From assembly GCF_021462225.1 (NCBI RefSeq), contig NC_061796.1, forward strand, positions 47,180,391 to 47,244,390: a stretch of DNA of 64,000 nucleotides, written 5' to 3'. Made by a program: the position numbers and the translations under genes. Of this stretch, positions 1 through 10,400 are shown piece after piece; position 1 is the stretch's first letter; each line of letters begins with the position of its first letter. A model generated the notes under the pieces. It did not search any database. It saw only the letters and a program-made list of their open reading frames with translations, and was not told where the DNA came from. This DNA is from Girardinichthys multiradiatus (lineage: Eukaryota; Chordata; Actinopteri; Cyprinodontiformes; Goodeidae).

Positions 1-289
1 AGGAATCTTAGAGGACGGTACTGTGAGTCAAGTTTGAAGGCTGCTCGCCTCTAAACCTTGAACTATTTACATCTACTGGATCCGCGGCCAGGTATTGTTC
101 ATGGCTGCTTACTACAGTGGGGTGGGACACCGCACCACTGAACCTAGTCTGACTATTCACACCTGATCTGGACTCGGTGGATGTATGGGGAAGCCCACGA
201 GCCTGGAAAGCTAATCTCTGGAGAGCAGACTACTTCCTCCATATCTGACCTGCAGGTTCTCTCAGGGTAACGCGGGTATGGCTCACTTT
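1..289. other. unassigned left flank
   Basis: No gene or recognisable repeat domain. It adjoins the antisense Rex3 fragment and may be part of the same rearranged insertion, but I cannot match it to the better Rex3 copy at 6.5-9.3 kb. Confidence 0.3.
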
Positions 290-645
290 CAAAGGTTTCA
301 ACCTGTGAGGTGGGTTTCTTTTTGTCCCCCCAGTCCTCCAAGGATGGTCCAACACATCCCTCTCCCCAGACACCTCCTCCAGCTCCTCCGGGGGGAGCCC
401 ACGGCGTTCCCAGGCCAGCCGAGAGACATAATCCCTCCGCGATCTGTCTGTTGATCTCCCGCTCCATTCTTCCCTCACTTGTGAACAAGACCCCAAGATA
501 CTTAAAGTCCTCCACTTGAGGCAGGAACTCCCCTCCAACCTGAAGAGGACAAGCCACCCTTTTCCATTCGAGAACCATGGCCTCGGACTTGGAGGAGCTT
601 ATCTTCATCCCAGCCGCTTCACACTCGCCTGCTGGGGGGGTTTGC
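290..645 (-). mobile_element. Rex3-type LINE fragment, internally deleted
   Basis: Read on the minus strand, this encodes pieces of the same protein as the larger copy at 6.5-9.3 kb. A reverse-transcriptase segment (around SSSKSEAMVL, FKYLGVLFTSEGRMERE) is joined almost directly to the C-terminal tail segment (DYVSRLAWERRGLPPEELEE). The stretch that separates them in the larger copy is missing and the frame shifts at the join. It is a dead, internally deleted 3' part of a non-LTR element. Confidence 0.75.
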
Positions 646-689
646 AAGTATTAAACCTGGCAGATATTAAACTAACCAATAATAAACAG

Positions 690-1150
690 GAGCGAATTAT
701 TGGAAACATGTATATAAGTTATCATTGTTTAGTTTAAATCATGTTTTCTGTAACAACTTTAATCAATCATGTTTATGTCTGAAGTTCTACTATAGTTAAG
801 ATGATTTCTGTTTCCTATTATTGGTTTTATAGTGTGAAAAAGTGTTTGTGGAAGGTTAAGGAATGCGGTGTGGAGTCGGTCACTCTCTGTAATAGAGAGG
901 ACATGACATGCTTATACCATATATGGGAAAGACTACTCTTTTAGGTTGAGATCTCTGTAAGAATTGGCTGAACCAATTCCCCCTTTCTGGTTGTAAGAAT
1001 GTGAGTTGTAAATAAAAGGCTGGGTGTGAGGATTTTTCCTTTGTGAGAAGGAAGTCACTGACAGGGGACTGTCTCACCCTTGCAAGTCAAACTGTGTTTA
1101 TCAGCTTTTAACTCTAACAAGTTGCAGGAGACAGGCAGGTTAAATTAGAT
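690..1150 (+). other. possible LTR-like or promoter-like sequence
   Basis: The stretch has an AATAAA-type motif near 1,010 followed by a GC-richer tail, a layout seen in LTRs. I could not find matching termini or a target duplication, so this is only a suggestion. Confidence 0.15.
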
Positions 1151-1251
1151 CTAGTGAATGCTAAGTGAAAAACACAGATTTTTTTTTTTTTTTGTGTGAA
1201 GGATTCCTTCTGACTGCATTCTCTTATATGTGCCCAAAGCGGTGCGTTAGT

Positions 1252-1635
1252 TTAAAGGTAATGTGGAGGTTGGCATGTTTGGTGGTGTGCGTCCTCTAGC
1301 TGTCTGTGGTATTTTTTATTTGTGGATAAAAACCAGTTGGACTGAAACAGAACTTGATAAAGAAATGCCTGCTGCTGATCTGGTGCTCTAACCTTAGTGT
1401 TGGGACACATCTTAGAACCTGTTATCTCTTCTGCTGCGATAAGGTCAGTAATTGTGGTGAACATTTTAGAGTGCAGATAGTCAGAACAAAACTTGTTCAG
1501 AACAGACCCTGACATGCAGACCTTGGTCTGATCAGCAGAAAACAGGAAACGTGCCTGGGAGTCCTCCCGCTTCACACACTGAGCCAATGATGCAGACGTT
1601 TGACTGTCACTATCAGTGATTGTGAGCAAGAACAT
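1252..1635 (-). other. unrecognised 127-codon ORF
   Basis: An open frame of 127 codons starts at an ATG and ends at a stop. I recognise no domain, signal peptide or membrane segment. It contains four cysteines and normal-looking polar composition. No splice partner was identified. It may be a fragment of an old element or chance. Confidence 0.15.
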
Positions 1636-1899
1636 AACGGCCTCCTTTTTACATACCAGGACCTCACTTTGAACCTCTGAATCATCCTAAAAACCCAACA
1701 GAACCACCTGAGGAATCGGGTTAACAGTTCAAAGCATCTAAAGGAAATGTTTCTACACAGGAACATCAAATTCAAAGTCATTTTCAGTCTTAGAACATAT
1801 CATGCAATGCAAAGCTATTTGTAGGAGCGTACGAAGAACCTACAAAGTTTTGTATCATTAATGTTTAAAGAGTGAATAAAACATGTCTGTGTGTTCTAG

Positions 1900-2180
1900 G
1901 TGTCCAAATCACCCCTGAGCATTGTGGGTTTGCAGAATTGCCTTGCAGCAAGCAGGTCCTGGGTTCAAATGCTGTATGGGGTCTTTCTGTATTGAGTTTC
2001 CATGTTTTCCCTGTGTGTCTGCAGGTTCTCTCTGAGTACTCCTGCTTCTTCCCACCATCAAAAACACCTAACAGCGCCACCTGTTTGCTGATGTGTACCC
2101 TGCCCCACCCAGAATCAACCTCATGAAATGGACACCAGCACCTCTGTGACCCTGCAAGGATTAAAAGATGGATGGATGAC
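1900..2180 (+). repeat. tRNA-like SINE, copy 1 (GGATGGATG tail)
   Basis: A polymerase III B-box-like stretch (GGTCCTGGGTTCAAATGC) is followed by a conserved body with GTCTTTCTGTATTGAGTTT, and the element ends in a short ATGGATGGATGA tail. A second copy of the same family is at about 48,030. It is diverged and surely inactive. Confidence 0.6.
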
Positions 2181-2199
2181 CAGTTCAGGTTCTTAGAAG

Positions 2200-4300
2200 A
2201 CACCTGAAACCATTGATATCTAATCTAAAGGTTCTTCAGCTATTCAACCCAACCAAAACCATCTTTAGAACATTAAAATAACACTGAAATCTAAATATAT
2301 ATATATATAAATACCTTATATATGTACCTTAAAACCTTCATCATCAAGCATTGAAGAACCGCAGGGGACTTTCTTCTTCATCTTAGAACCATCAGAAACT
2401 CTTAGATGTTCCTCAAGACTTTCTTAATTGGTAACAAAGAAAAACAAAAGTTTCTTTCAACCCCATCATGGCCAATGAAATGATCTATATCACAATTAAA
2501 AGCCTTTGAAGAACTCTCCCACCTGAACAACTCCATACAGATAACATCAGGATCTTGTAATTAGTGGTCTTTACAACCTCCATCACTTTGTAGAGAACCT
2601 TTCAGTTCTTCTTAACAGCCAGCAGGCCACATTGACTTTCTTTGTGCAACATCCCTGCTCATTGTCTTGCAGGATGAGTTTGTGAAGCTCCTGCTGAGGG
2701 TTAATGTGAGCATCTAAAGAATCAGAAACCATTGCACAATTCTAGTTTCTGGTTCTGTTTTGCTCCTCCGTGCAGCTCTGGCTCCCATTCAACTCTGTTA
2801 GAGATCACAGATTTATAACTCCATTGTTCAGGGATGCCTCCAAGCGTTGGAGGGTGTGGATCTGGACTTCCTGATGGATTGCTTGCCTACAGGAATTTTT
2901 CCTGCTGAGAAACACCTTCTGAGTGGTTGCTTAGATGAGTGGAGGATTTTTATGGGTTCAGACATTGTGAGGATGCTTTCTTTGCAGGCTTTTGGGACAG
3001 GCGTGGATTAAGGATCCAGTGAGATTATTTTTAAACAGATGATTGTTAAAGTAAAAAAAAAAACCATTTTATTCTCAAGATTCTTCTAGGTTGTGATAGA
3101 TGATAAAAGAAAGTCTGTTGTCTGTTGCTCAGTGTTTATAAATAACAGGAAGACACTGGTTTATTTTGCATGCATTGCAGCGCCCTCTGCTGGATTACTT
3201 CAGGTAATGTAACAGAAATCTTCCTGACTTTAGTGAGTGAATTATCTGCATTAACAATCAGGTTCACCAGCTTCTGTTCATCTGAAGAAAGGAGTGGGAC
3301 CCAACCAGCCTCCTGCAGCTAACTGGCCGTCGGCCCAGCAGTAAAAACACGCGCTGCTGATGGATGGGGAATCGAGACAGATTTGTAGCATCTGTTGGAC
3401 TCTGTGCCTTTTTGTTCTGCTCAGGGTGAAATGATCACCCTGATTGTTTGTATTTCAGATTAACTGCAGTTAAGGTTCCCACACTGCAGTCAGAGGGCCC
3501 TCCAGGGGACACGCAAGATCTTTCTGATGTCCCGCAGGGAATTTCAGGGAAAGTGAGAACAGGTCTTCACCATTTTAATGGAAACAGGTCATCTGTTGGT
3601 TTTCAGAACAGCTCTGGAGCATTTTTCCATGGTGGTAAATTTTCCTGAGATGTTGAGGATGTTCTGCAGCATCCATATATCAGCCGGACCCACTGTCGCA
3701 GTTAGAATCAACGCAGCAAATAACAGAGTTCACAACAAGATTTCAGATCAGGGATCATCACACAGAGCCAAAGTTCAGTTCTTACTGTAATTTATTTCAC
3801 AATAAAAGTGTCATAAACAGGTTCAGGTGTTGGAATATTGATCAGATAACTTAAATAAAAGTGTGTTGATTGTTTCCTGTGTGTTTAATTAGTGAAACAT
3901 TGACAAGTCAGGAATGTGTGTCAGACCCCTCTGTTTCCTTGTTCCTTCTCAGTATACAGAGTTCTAGTTGCCCACAGGCATGATGGGAAATGTAGTTACT
4001 TTGTATTTTTATTTATTAAGTGGTTTGAAGAACATTTAAAACTACTGACTAAATGATTTCACATTCGGTTTCTAACTCTGGAATGTTTTTGGTTTGCTGG
4101 AGGACATCAACGGGATCTTCTCTAACAGAAATCCATCAGCTGAGAGATGAAACCAAATGAAATCTTCAGTTCATGAGTCGACAAGGTGGCGTCTTTCGTC
4201 TGAACTCAACGCGTGTTTGTTTCCAGGAAAATTACCTGAGCGGTTTAATGTTTACAGGCAATGAGGAAGTGACCTCCGGTCTCAGCACTGACTCAGCTGT
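2200..4300. other. non-coding upstream region of the tetraspanin gene
   Basis: No supported gene. It contains a short (TA)n run near 2,295 and an A-run near 3,050. Short ORFs at 3,448-3,790 overlap in two frames with no recognisable product. The promoter of the tetraspanin gene should lie in the last few hundred bases, but no clear TATA box is seen. Confidence 0.4.
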
Positions 4301-4410
4301 CTGAGGGTTGAGAAGGAACTGAAGTGGTCTGTTGGAGAATATCTCTGATGTTGTGGATCGTCTGAACCCTAGAAGATCTAAAACACGTGAACCTGCTGCT
4401 GTAAGTCAGG

Positions 4411-7400
4411 ATGAAGCTGGAGGTGAAGATCGAGCTGCTGAAGTTCTGCTTTGCGGTCTTAAACTCCATCTTCCTGGTGAGATGTCAGTTTTTCCTGAAT
4501 AACTAATCAGAGGAAGGAAGATACTGATCTTTGTTTTCATCATTAACACTTTTTTATGAAGTTTAAATTAGCTTTTTTATGACTTTTAATTATAGATCTG
4601 CTTTTGTAGTTTATATCTTGTTGTAGAAAGATTTGTTTTTACCAAGGCAGAGACCAATGATTGTCACTCAGAATCAGCTTTATTATAATCTTGCAAGAGA
4701 GAAGGATTTTTTACAGCATTGGAGATGCGCTCAGTAGTGTTGCCAAATCGTTCTGACTAGACAGAGCAAAGGTTCTCCTAGAAGCTACAACAGTTTTCAA
4801 GGTAACTCTCATGAGACCCAGAGAGATGAGGTCCCAGACATAATCTTAACAGTGTGACGTACATATTATCTCACACAGCTACAAGCAGAAGGCTGAGAAA
4901 CCATTACTCTAAGACTAAATAAGAGAAGAATGGATCAACACTGAGGGGTTCTAATACTTTTGTCAGTTCCTGTAGAGAATCAAAGAGCAAATCAAGCAAG
5001 GAACTAAACATTTCCATAACAATCTTCAAACTACAATGTTTCATGAGAATTAGAACCACCCAGTGGACACCTAAATGACAGCTGTAAAGGAGGATTTTTA
5101 AACGTTTTTTATTTTACCATTTATCTGTGATGTTTTTGGACACCCTTTCCTGCTTTTAAATCCAGCTTCCTTAGCTTTGGTCACCTTTTTCTCCTGAATC
5201 TTTTCCTCTCTGTCCTTCTGCTCCTCCTGGCTGTTTTGGTTTTTTGTGATTCTCAGTGAGATGGAAAACTCTTCTCTATTGCAATAAGAAAAGACAGCAT
5301 TGAATTGTTTCTTCACTGGAGTTCCCCATGGCTCAGCATTGGGGCCCCTTATCTTTGTAGTATTTCCAATCCTCTAGCGTCTTTAGCCCGTCATTCTCTC
5401 AAAGATTTCTACACCAGTGAAGAAGAACTACTTTCAGATAAACTTCCAGTTGACATCAGCCAATCAGTGGCTGTTATTATTGATGACCAGAAAACACCTC
5501 CAACTCATATTATTGTACCTTCATATTCATTGTTTTACATAAACCTGAAAGCTTCATGTGAGCAATAGGATTTCTATTGAAGCTCATGTTTCCATAACCT
5601 GTTTTACCTAAATGTAACATCAACATGATTGATATTTGAACTTCATTTGGACTCTCTCGGCAGGTTCTGGGTCTGAGTGTAATGGGATGTGGAGTCTGGA
5701 TCCTCTTCAACACTGGAAGCTTCCTGAATGTTCTGTCCTCCGGTAACAGGTTTCCATTTTTAAAGATGTGTTAAAAAGCCTTAAGATAAATTCTTCTTTA
5801 ATTGCAGCAAAATAATCTCACTTCAACAATCCAACCTTCAACATTAGGAAGTTACGAAATAATTGAAGCAAAATCACCAAAGGAAAAATTGTTAACATGC
5901 CTGAAATTTTCAGTAAAATTTAAGTAATGTAAGTGAACCAGTTTTTATTTCATGCTGTACTTTTTTAATGGGATCAGAGTTTATAGGACCATTTATTGAA
6001 TAATCCATCACTTCCTGTTTTCCTGGGGTGACACAGAGGCCCATTTCTTTATGCCATTCTTCAAAATGGCAAAGACAAGAGAGAATCCCATTCAAGTAAG
6101 GCAGAAATGTTTTTTTTGTTAGCCAAGAAAAGGTTGTTGCTGCTGGCCTGAACTTGCCCTGAGCTACAGTCAGAGCAACAATTTAACATGTAGAGAGACT
6201 AGAACCAGGAGAAGAAGAAGGGATGTGGTCGAGATCCTCCTCAGAAAATTAACTCATCCGTTTCCTTTTATGTCCCTGATAAGCTGATGGAAATACTGCA
6301 CATTCAGAACGTTTTCACAGCATTTTCCCACATTTTGCTAAATTACAGCCTTATTACAAAATTTATGAAACTAACTTTTTTCTCCTAAATATTCTACACA
6401 AAAAAACACATCAGCAACAGGTGGCGCTGTTGTTGTTTTTTTCACACAAAAAAGTTTTTTTTTTGCAAATTTCTGATAATTTGCAATACTTTTTAACCAA
6501 ACTGAAATACTCGTACTCGTACTCGTCGTCTTCCGCTTTATCCAGGACTGGGTCGCGGGGGCAACAGACTCAACAGAGACGCCCAGACGTCCCTCTCCCC
6601 AGACACCTCCTCCAGGTCCTCCGTGGGGAGCGCAAGGCGTTCCCAGGCCAGCCGAGAGACATAGTCCCTCCAGCGTGTCCTGGGCCTCCTCCCGGTGGGA
6701 CGTGCCTGGAACACCTCCCGAGGAAGGCGTCCAGGAGGCATCCGGTATAGATGCCCGAGCCACCTCAACTGGCTCCTCTCGATGTGGAGGAGCAGCGGCT
6801 CTACTCCGAGCTCCTCCCGGATGGCCGAGCTCCTCACCCTATCTCTAAGGGAGTGCCCGGCCACCCTACGGAGGAAGCTCATTTCAGCCTCTTATATCTG
6901 GGATCTCGTTCTTTCGGTCATGACCCAAAGTTCATGGCCATAGGTGAGGGTAGGAACGTAGACCGACCGGTAAATCGAGAGCTTCGCTTTTCGGCTCAGC
7001 TCTCTTTTCACCACAATGGACCGGCACAGCGCCCCCATTACTGTGGCAGCCGCACCGATCCGTCTGTCGATCTCCCGCTCCATTCTTCCCTCACTCGTGA
7101 ACAAGACCCCGAGATACTTAAACTCCTCCACTTGAGGCAGGAACTCCCTTCCAACCTGAAGAAGACAAGCCACCCTTTTCCGGTTGAGAACCATGGCCTC
7201 GGACTTGGAGGAGCTGATCTTCATCCCAGCCGCTTCACACTCAGCTGCGAACCGCCCCAGCGCATGCTGTAGGTCTTGGCTAGAGGGGGCCAGCAGGACC
7301 ACGTCAACTGCAAAAAGAAGAGACGAAATCCTCTGGTCCCCAAACCAGACCCCCTCCGGCCCTTGGCTGCGCCTAGAAATCATGTCCATAAAAGTTATGA

Positions 7401-10400
7401 ACAGGACCGGTGACAAAGGGCAGCCCTGCCAGAGTCCAACACGCACCGGGAACAGGTCCGACTTAGTGCCAGCAATGCGGACCAAACTCCTGCTCCGCTT
7501 GTACAGAGACCGGATGCCCCTAATAAAGGGCCCCCAATTCCATACTCCTGGAGCACCCCCACAGGGCATCATGAGGGACACAGTTGAATGTTTTCTCCAG
7601 GTACACAAAACACATGTGGACCGGTTGGGCAAACTCCCATGAACCCTCGAGTACCCTGTAGAGGGTATAGAGCCGGTCCAGTGTTCCACGGCTGGGACAA
7701 AAAACCACACTGCTCCTCTCGAAGCCGAGGTTCTACTATCGGCCGGACTCTCCTCTCCAATAACCTGGCGTAGGCCTTACCAGGGAGGCTGAGGAGTGTG
7801 ATCCCCCTGTAGTTGGAACACATCCTCCGGTCACACTTCTTATGTAGGGGGACCACCACCCCAGTCTGCCAATCCAAAGGCACTGTCCCTGTCCACCACA
7901 CAATGTTGAAGAGGCGTGTCAACCATGACAGCCCCACAACATCCAAAGACTTGAGGTACTCAGGGCGGATCTCATCCAACCCCGAAGCCCTGCCACCGTG
8001 GAGCTTTTTAACCACCTCGGTGACTTCAGCCTGGGTGATAGAAAAGTCCAACCCCGAGTCCCCAGCCTCTGTTTCCACCAGGGAATGCATGATGGCAGGA
8101 TTGAGGAGATCCTCGAAGTACTCCGATCAGTGATCAGTGGACAGCTCAGCCCCTCTCTTCACCCGAGTGTCCAAAACATGCGGCCGAAGGTCTGATGATA
8201 CGACAACAAAGTTGATCATTGACCTCCTGCCTAGGGTATTCTGGTGCCTAGTGCACTGATGGACACCCTTATGTTTGAACGTGGTGTTCATTATGGACAA
8301 TTCTTGACTAGCACAGAAGTCCAATAACAAAGCACCACTCGGATTCAGATCGGGGAGGCCTTTCCTCCCAATCACGTCTCTCCAAGTGTCACTGTCGTTT
8401 CCCACGTGGGCTTTGAAGTCCCCCAGCAGAATAATGGAGTCCACAGGAGGGGCACTATCCAGCACCCCCGACAGGGACGCCAAGAAGGACGGGTACTCCG
8501 CACTACCACTCGGCCCGTAGGCTGAAATGATAGTCAGAGACCTCTCCCCAACCCGAAGGCGCAGGGATACGACCCTCTCATCCACTGGGGTAAACACCAA
8601 CACTAGACGGCTGAGCTGGGGGGCAACAAGCAAACCCACACCAGCCCGCCGCCTCTCCCTGCAGGCCACTCCAGAGTAGAAGAGAGTCCATCCCCTCTCG
8701 AGGAGATGGGTTCCAGAGCCCACGCTGTGTGTGGAGGCGAGCCCGACTATTTCTAGTCGATATCTCTCGACCTCCCGCACAAGCTCAGGCTCCTTGCCCC
8801 CCAGTGAGGTGACATTCCACGTCCCTAGAGCCAGCCTAAGCATCCGGGGATCGGGCCGCCGAGGTCTCCACCTTCGTCCCCCGCCCAATCCTCTTTGCAC
8901 CAGTCCCTCACGGTTCCCCTTGCAGGTGGTGGGCCCACTGGGGGATGGTCTCACGTCTCTCGTTCGGGCTTGGCCCGGCCGGGTCCCGTGAGGAGCAACC
9001 CAACCACCAGGCGCTCTCCGACGAGTCCTGACCCCAGGCCTGGCTCCAGGGTGGGACCCCGGCTCCGCCGTACCGGGCGACGTCACATGCCTCGATTTTG
9101 TGGTCGTCATGAGGGGTTCTTGAACCGCTCTTTGTCTGACCCTTCACCTAGAGCCTGTTTGTCATGGGAGACCCTACCAGGGGCATTTAAGCCCCAGACA
9201 ACATAGCCTCTAGGATCATTCGAGCACTCAAATCCCTCCACCACGTTAAGGTGGCGGTTCAAGGAGGGGCCAAACTGAAATAATTTTTTGAGAAAGTGAA
9301 AACAGTACCGCTCAATCTGTTACAAATTAAATATAAATGATCCAAATTGAAATAATTTTTGGCTAATTTATATTTAATTTGTAACAGTTTGAGCCAAACT
9401 GTTTTCACTTTCTCATCATAGGTTGTGTGTAAATTTTGGGTGAGAAAATATTTTATAGTGAAACACTTATGGTTGCTGGGTGCCAATCCTCCACCACAAC
9501 AAGGCTGAAACTGATGTTTGAGGTTCAGAAACTTCTCACATTTACAGGGACGTTCTGCAGCTCTTAACGAGGTCATGGACCCAGCCTATTACAGAGGCGT
9601 GATATCTGTGGTGGTACTGCTGTGCTGCTGGGACCTTCTTGCATATAGCTGCATCCATAGTCCGTGTGAGTGAGACGTGATTTGTGCTTCTCATGCTTGT
9701 TTTCAGCGGAGCTTCGTGTGGCGGCAGCTGGCCTGTTTATGATTGGTGGAGTGGTGGTGTTGATCAGTCTCACTGGATGTGTTGGAGCAACCATTGAGAA
9801 CAGGATCCTTCTCCTGGTGGTGAGTCTCCACAACATCTGACCTGTCTGTTTACACCTTATAGCTGCAGAATGATCAATCTCCACAGTCTGGTTTCCTTCT
9901 ACTGTTCAGTTACGTAGAGGAAACAAATGTTACCACCTGCTACACACCGTTTAAACACTCTGAACACTCTTTCTCCTCAGTACCTGGTTTTCCTTGTTGT
10001 CCTGGTCCTGGGTCAGTTGTTTGTCACATTTCTGCTGCTCCTTAATAAAGACAAGGTCAGTCCTTTAATTTCTCAGATGCAAAGTTTGTTTTGCTTGCCC
10101 ATCTACATAAAGGCAAATACAGTGAATGAGGAAAAACTTGTTGGACCTCTTTTTTATGGTACAAATTTATGGCACAATGTACACCAAACTATTCAGTATC
10201 AGTTACTTCCACCAAGAGATGCATTCATTTAAAGAGCTTTCAGGGTCGTAGGTCATTATCATTTTCCTACACTGAAAATCCATCAGGAAAGCTGAGCTTG
10301 GTCACGAAAAATGCTGAAGTTGCAGATCAATGCATAAAAGAGTGAGAATAAGCCTCCAACTCAGATCTGAGCTCATAAGGTGAAGATATATTCTCAGAGG

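Noticed and set aside
5305..5375. RT-like motif reading TGVPHGSALGPLIF
   Set aside because: It looks like the [13 protein letters not shown] motif of LINEs, but only about 20 codons match and nothing around it continues. Possibly a tiny remnant; not listed as a feature.
6695..9206. Several plus-strand ORFs of 60-173 codons
   Set aside because: All are antisense shadows of the Rex3 reading frames.
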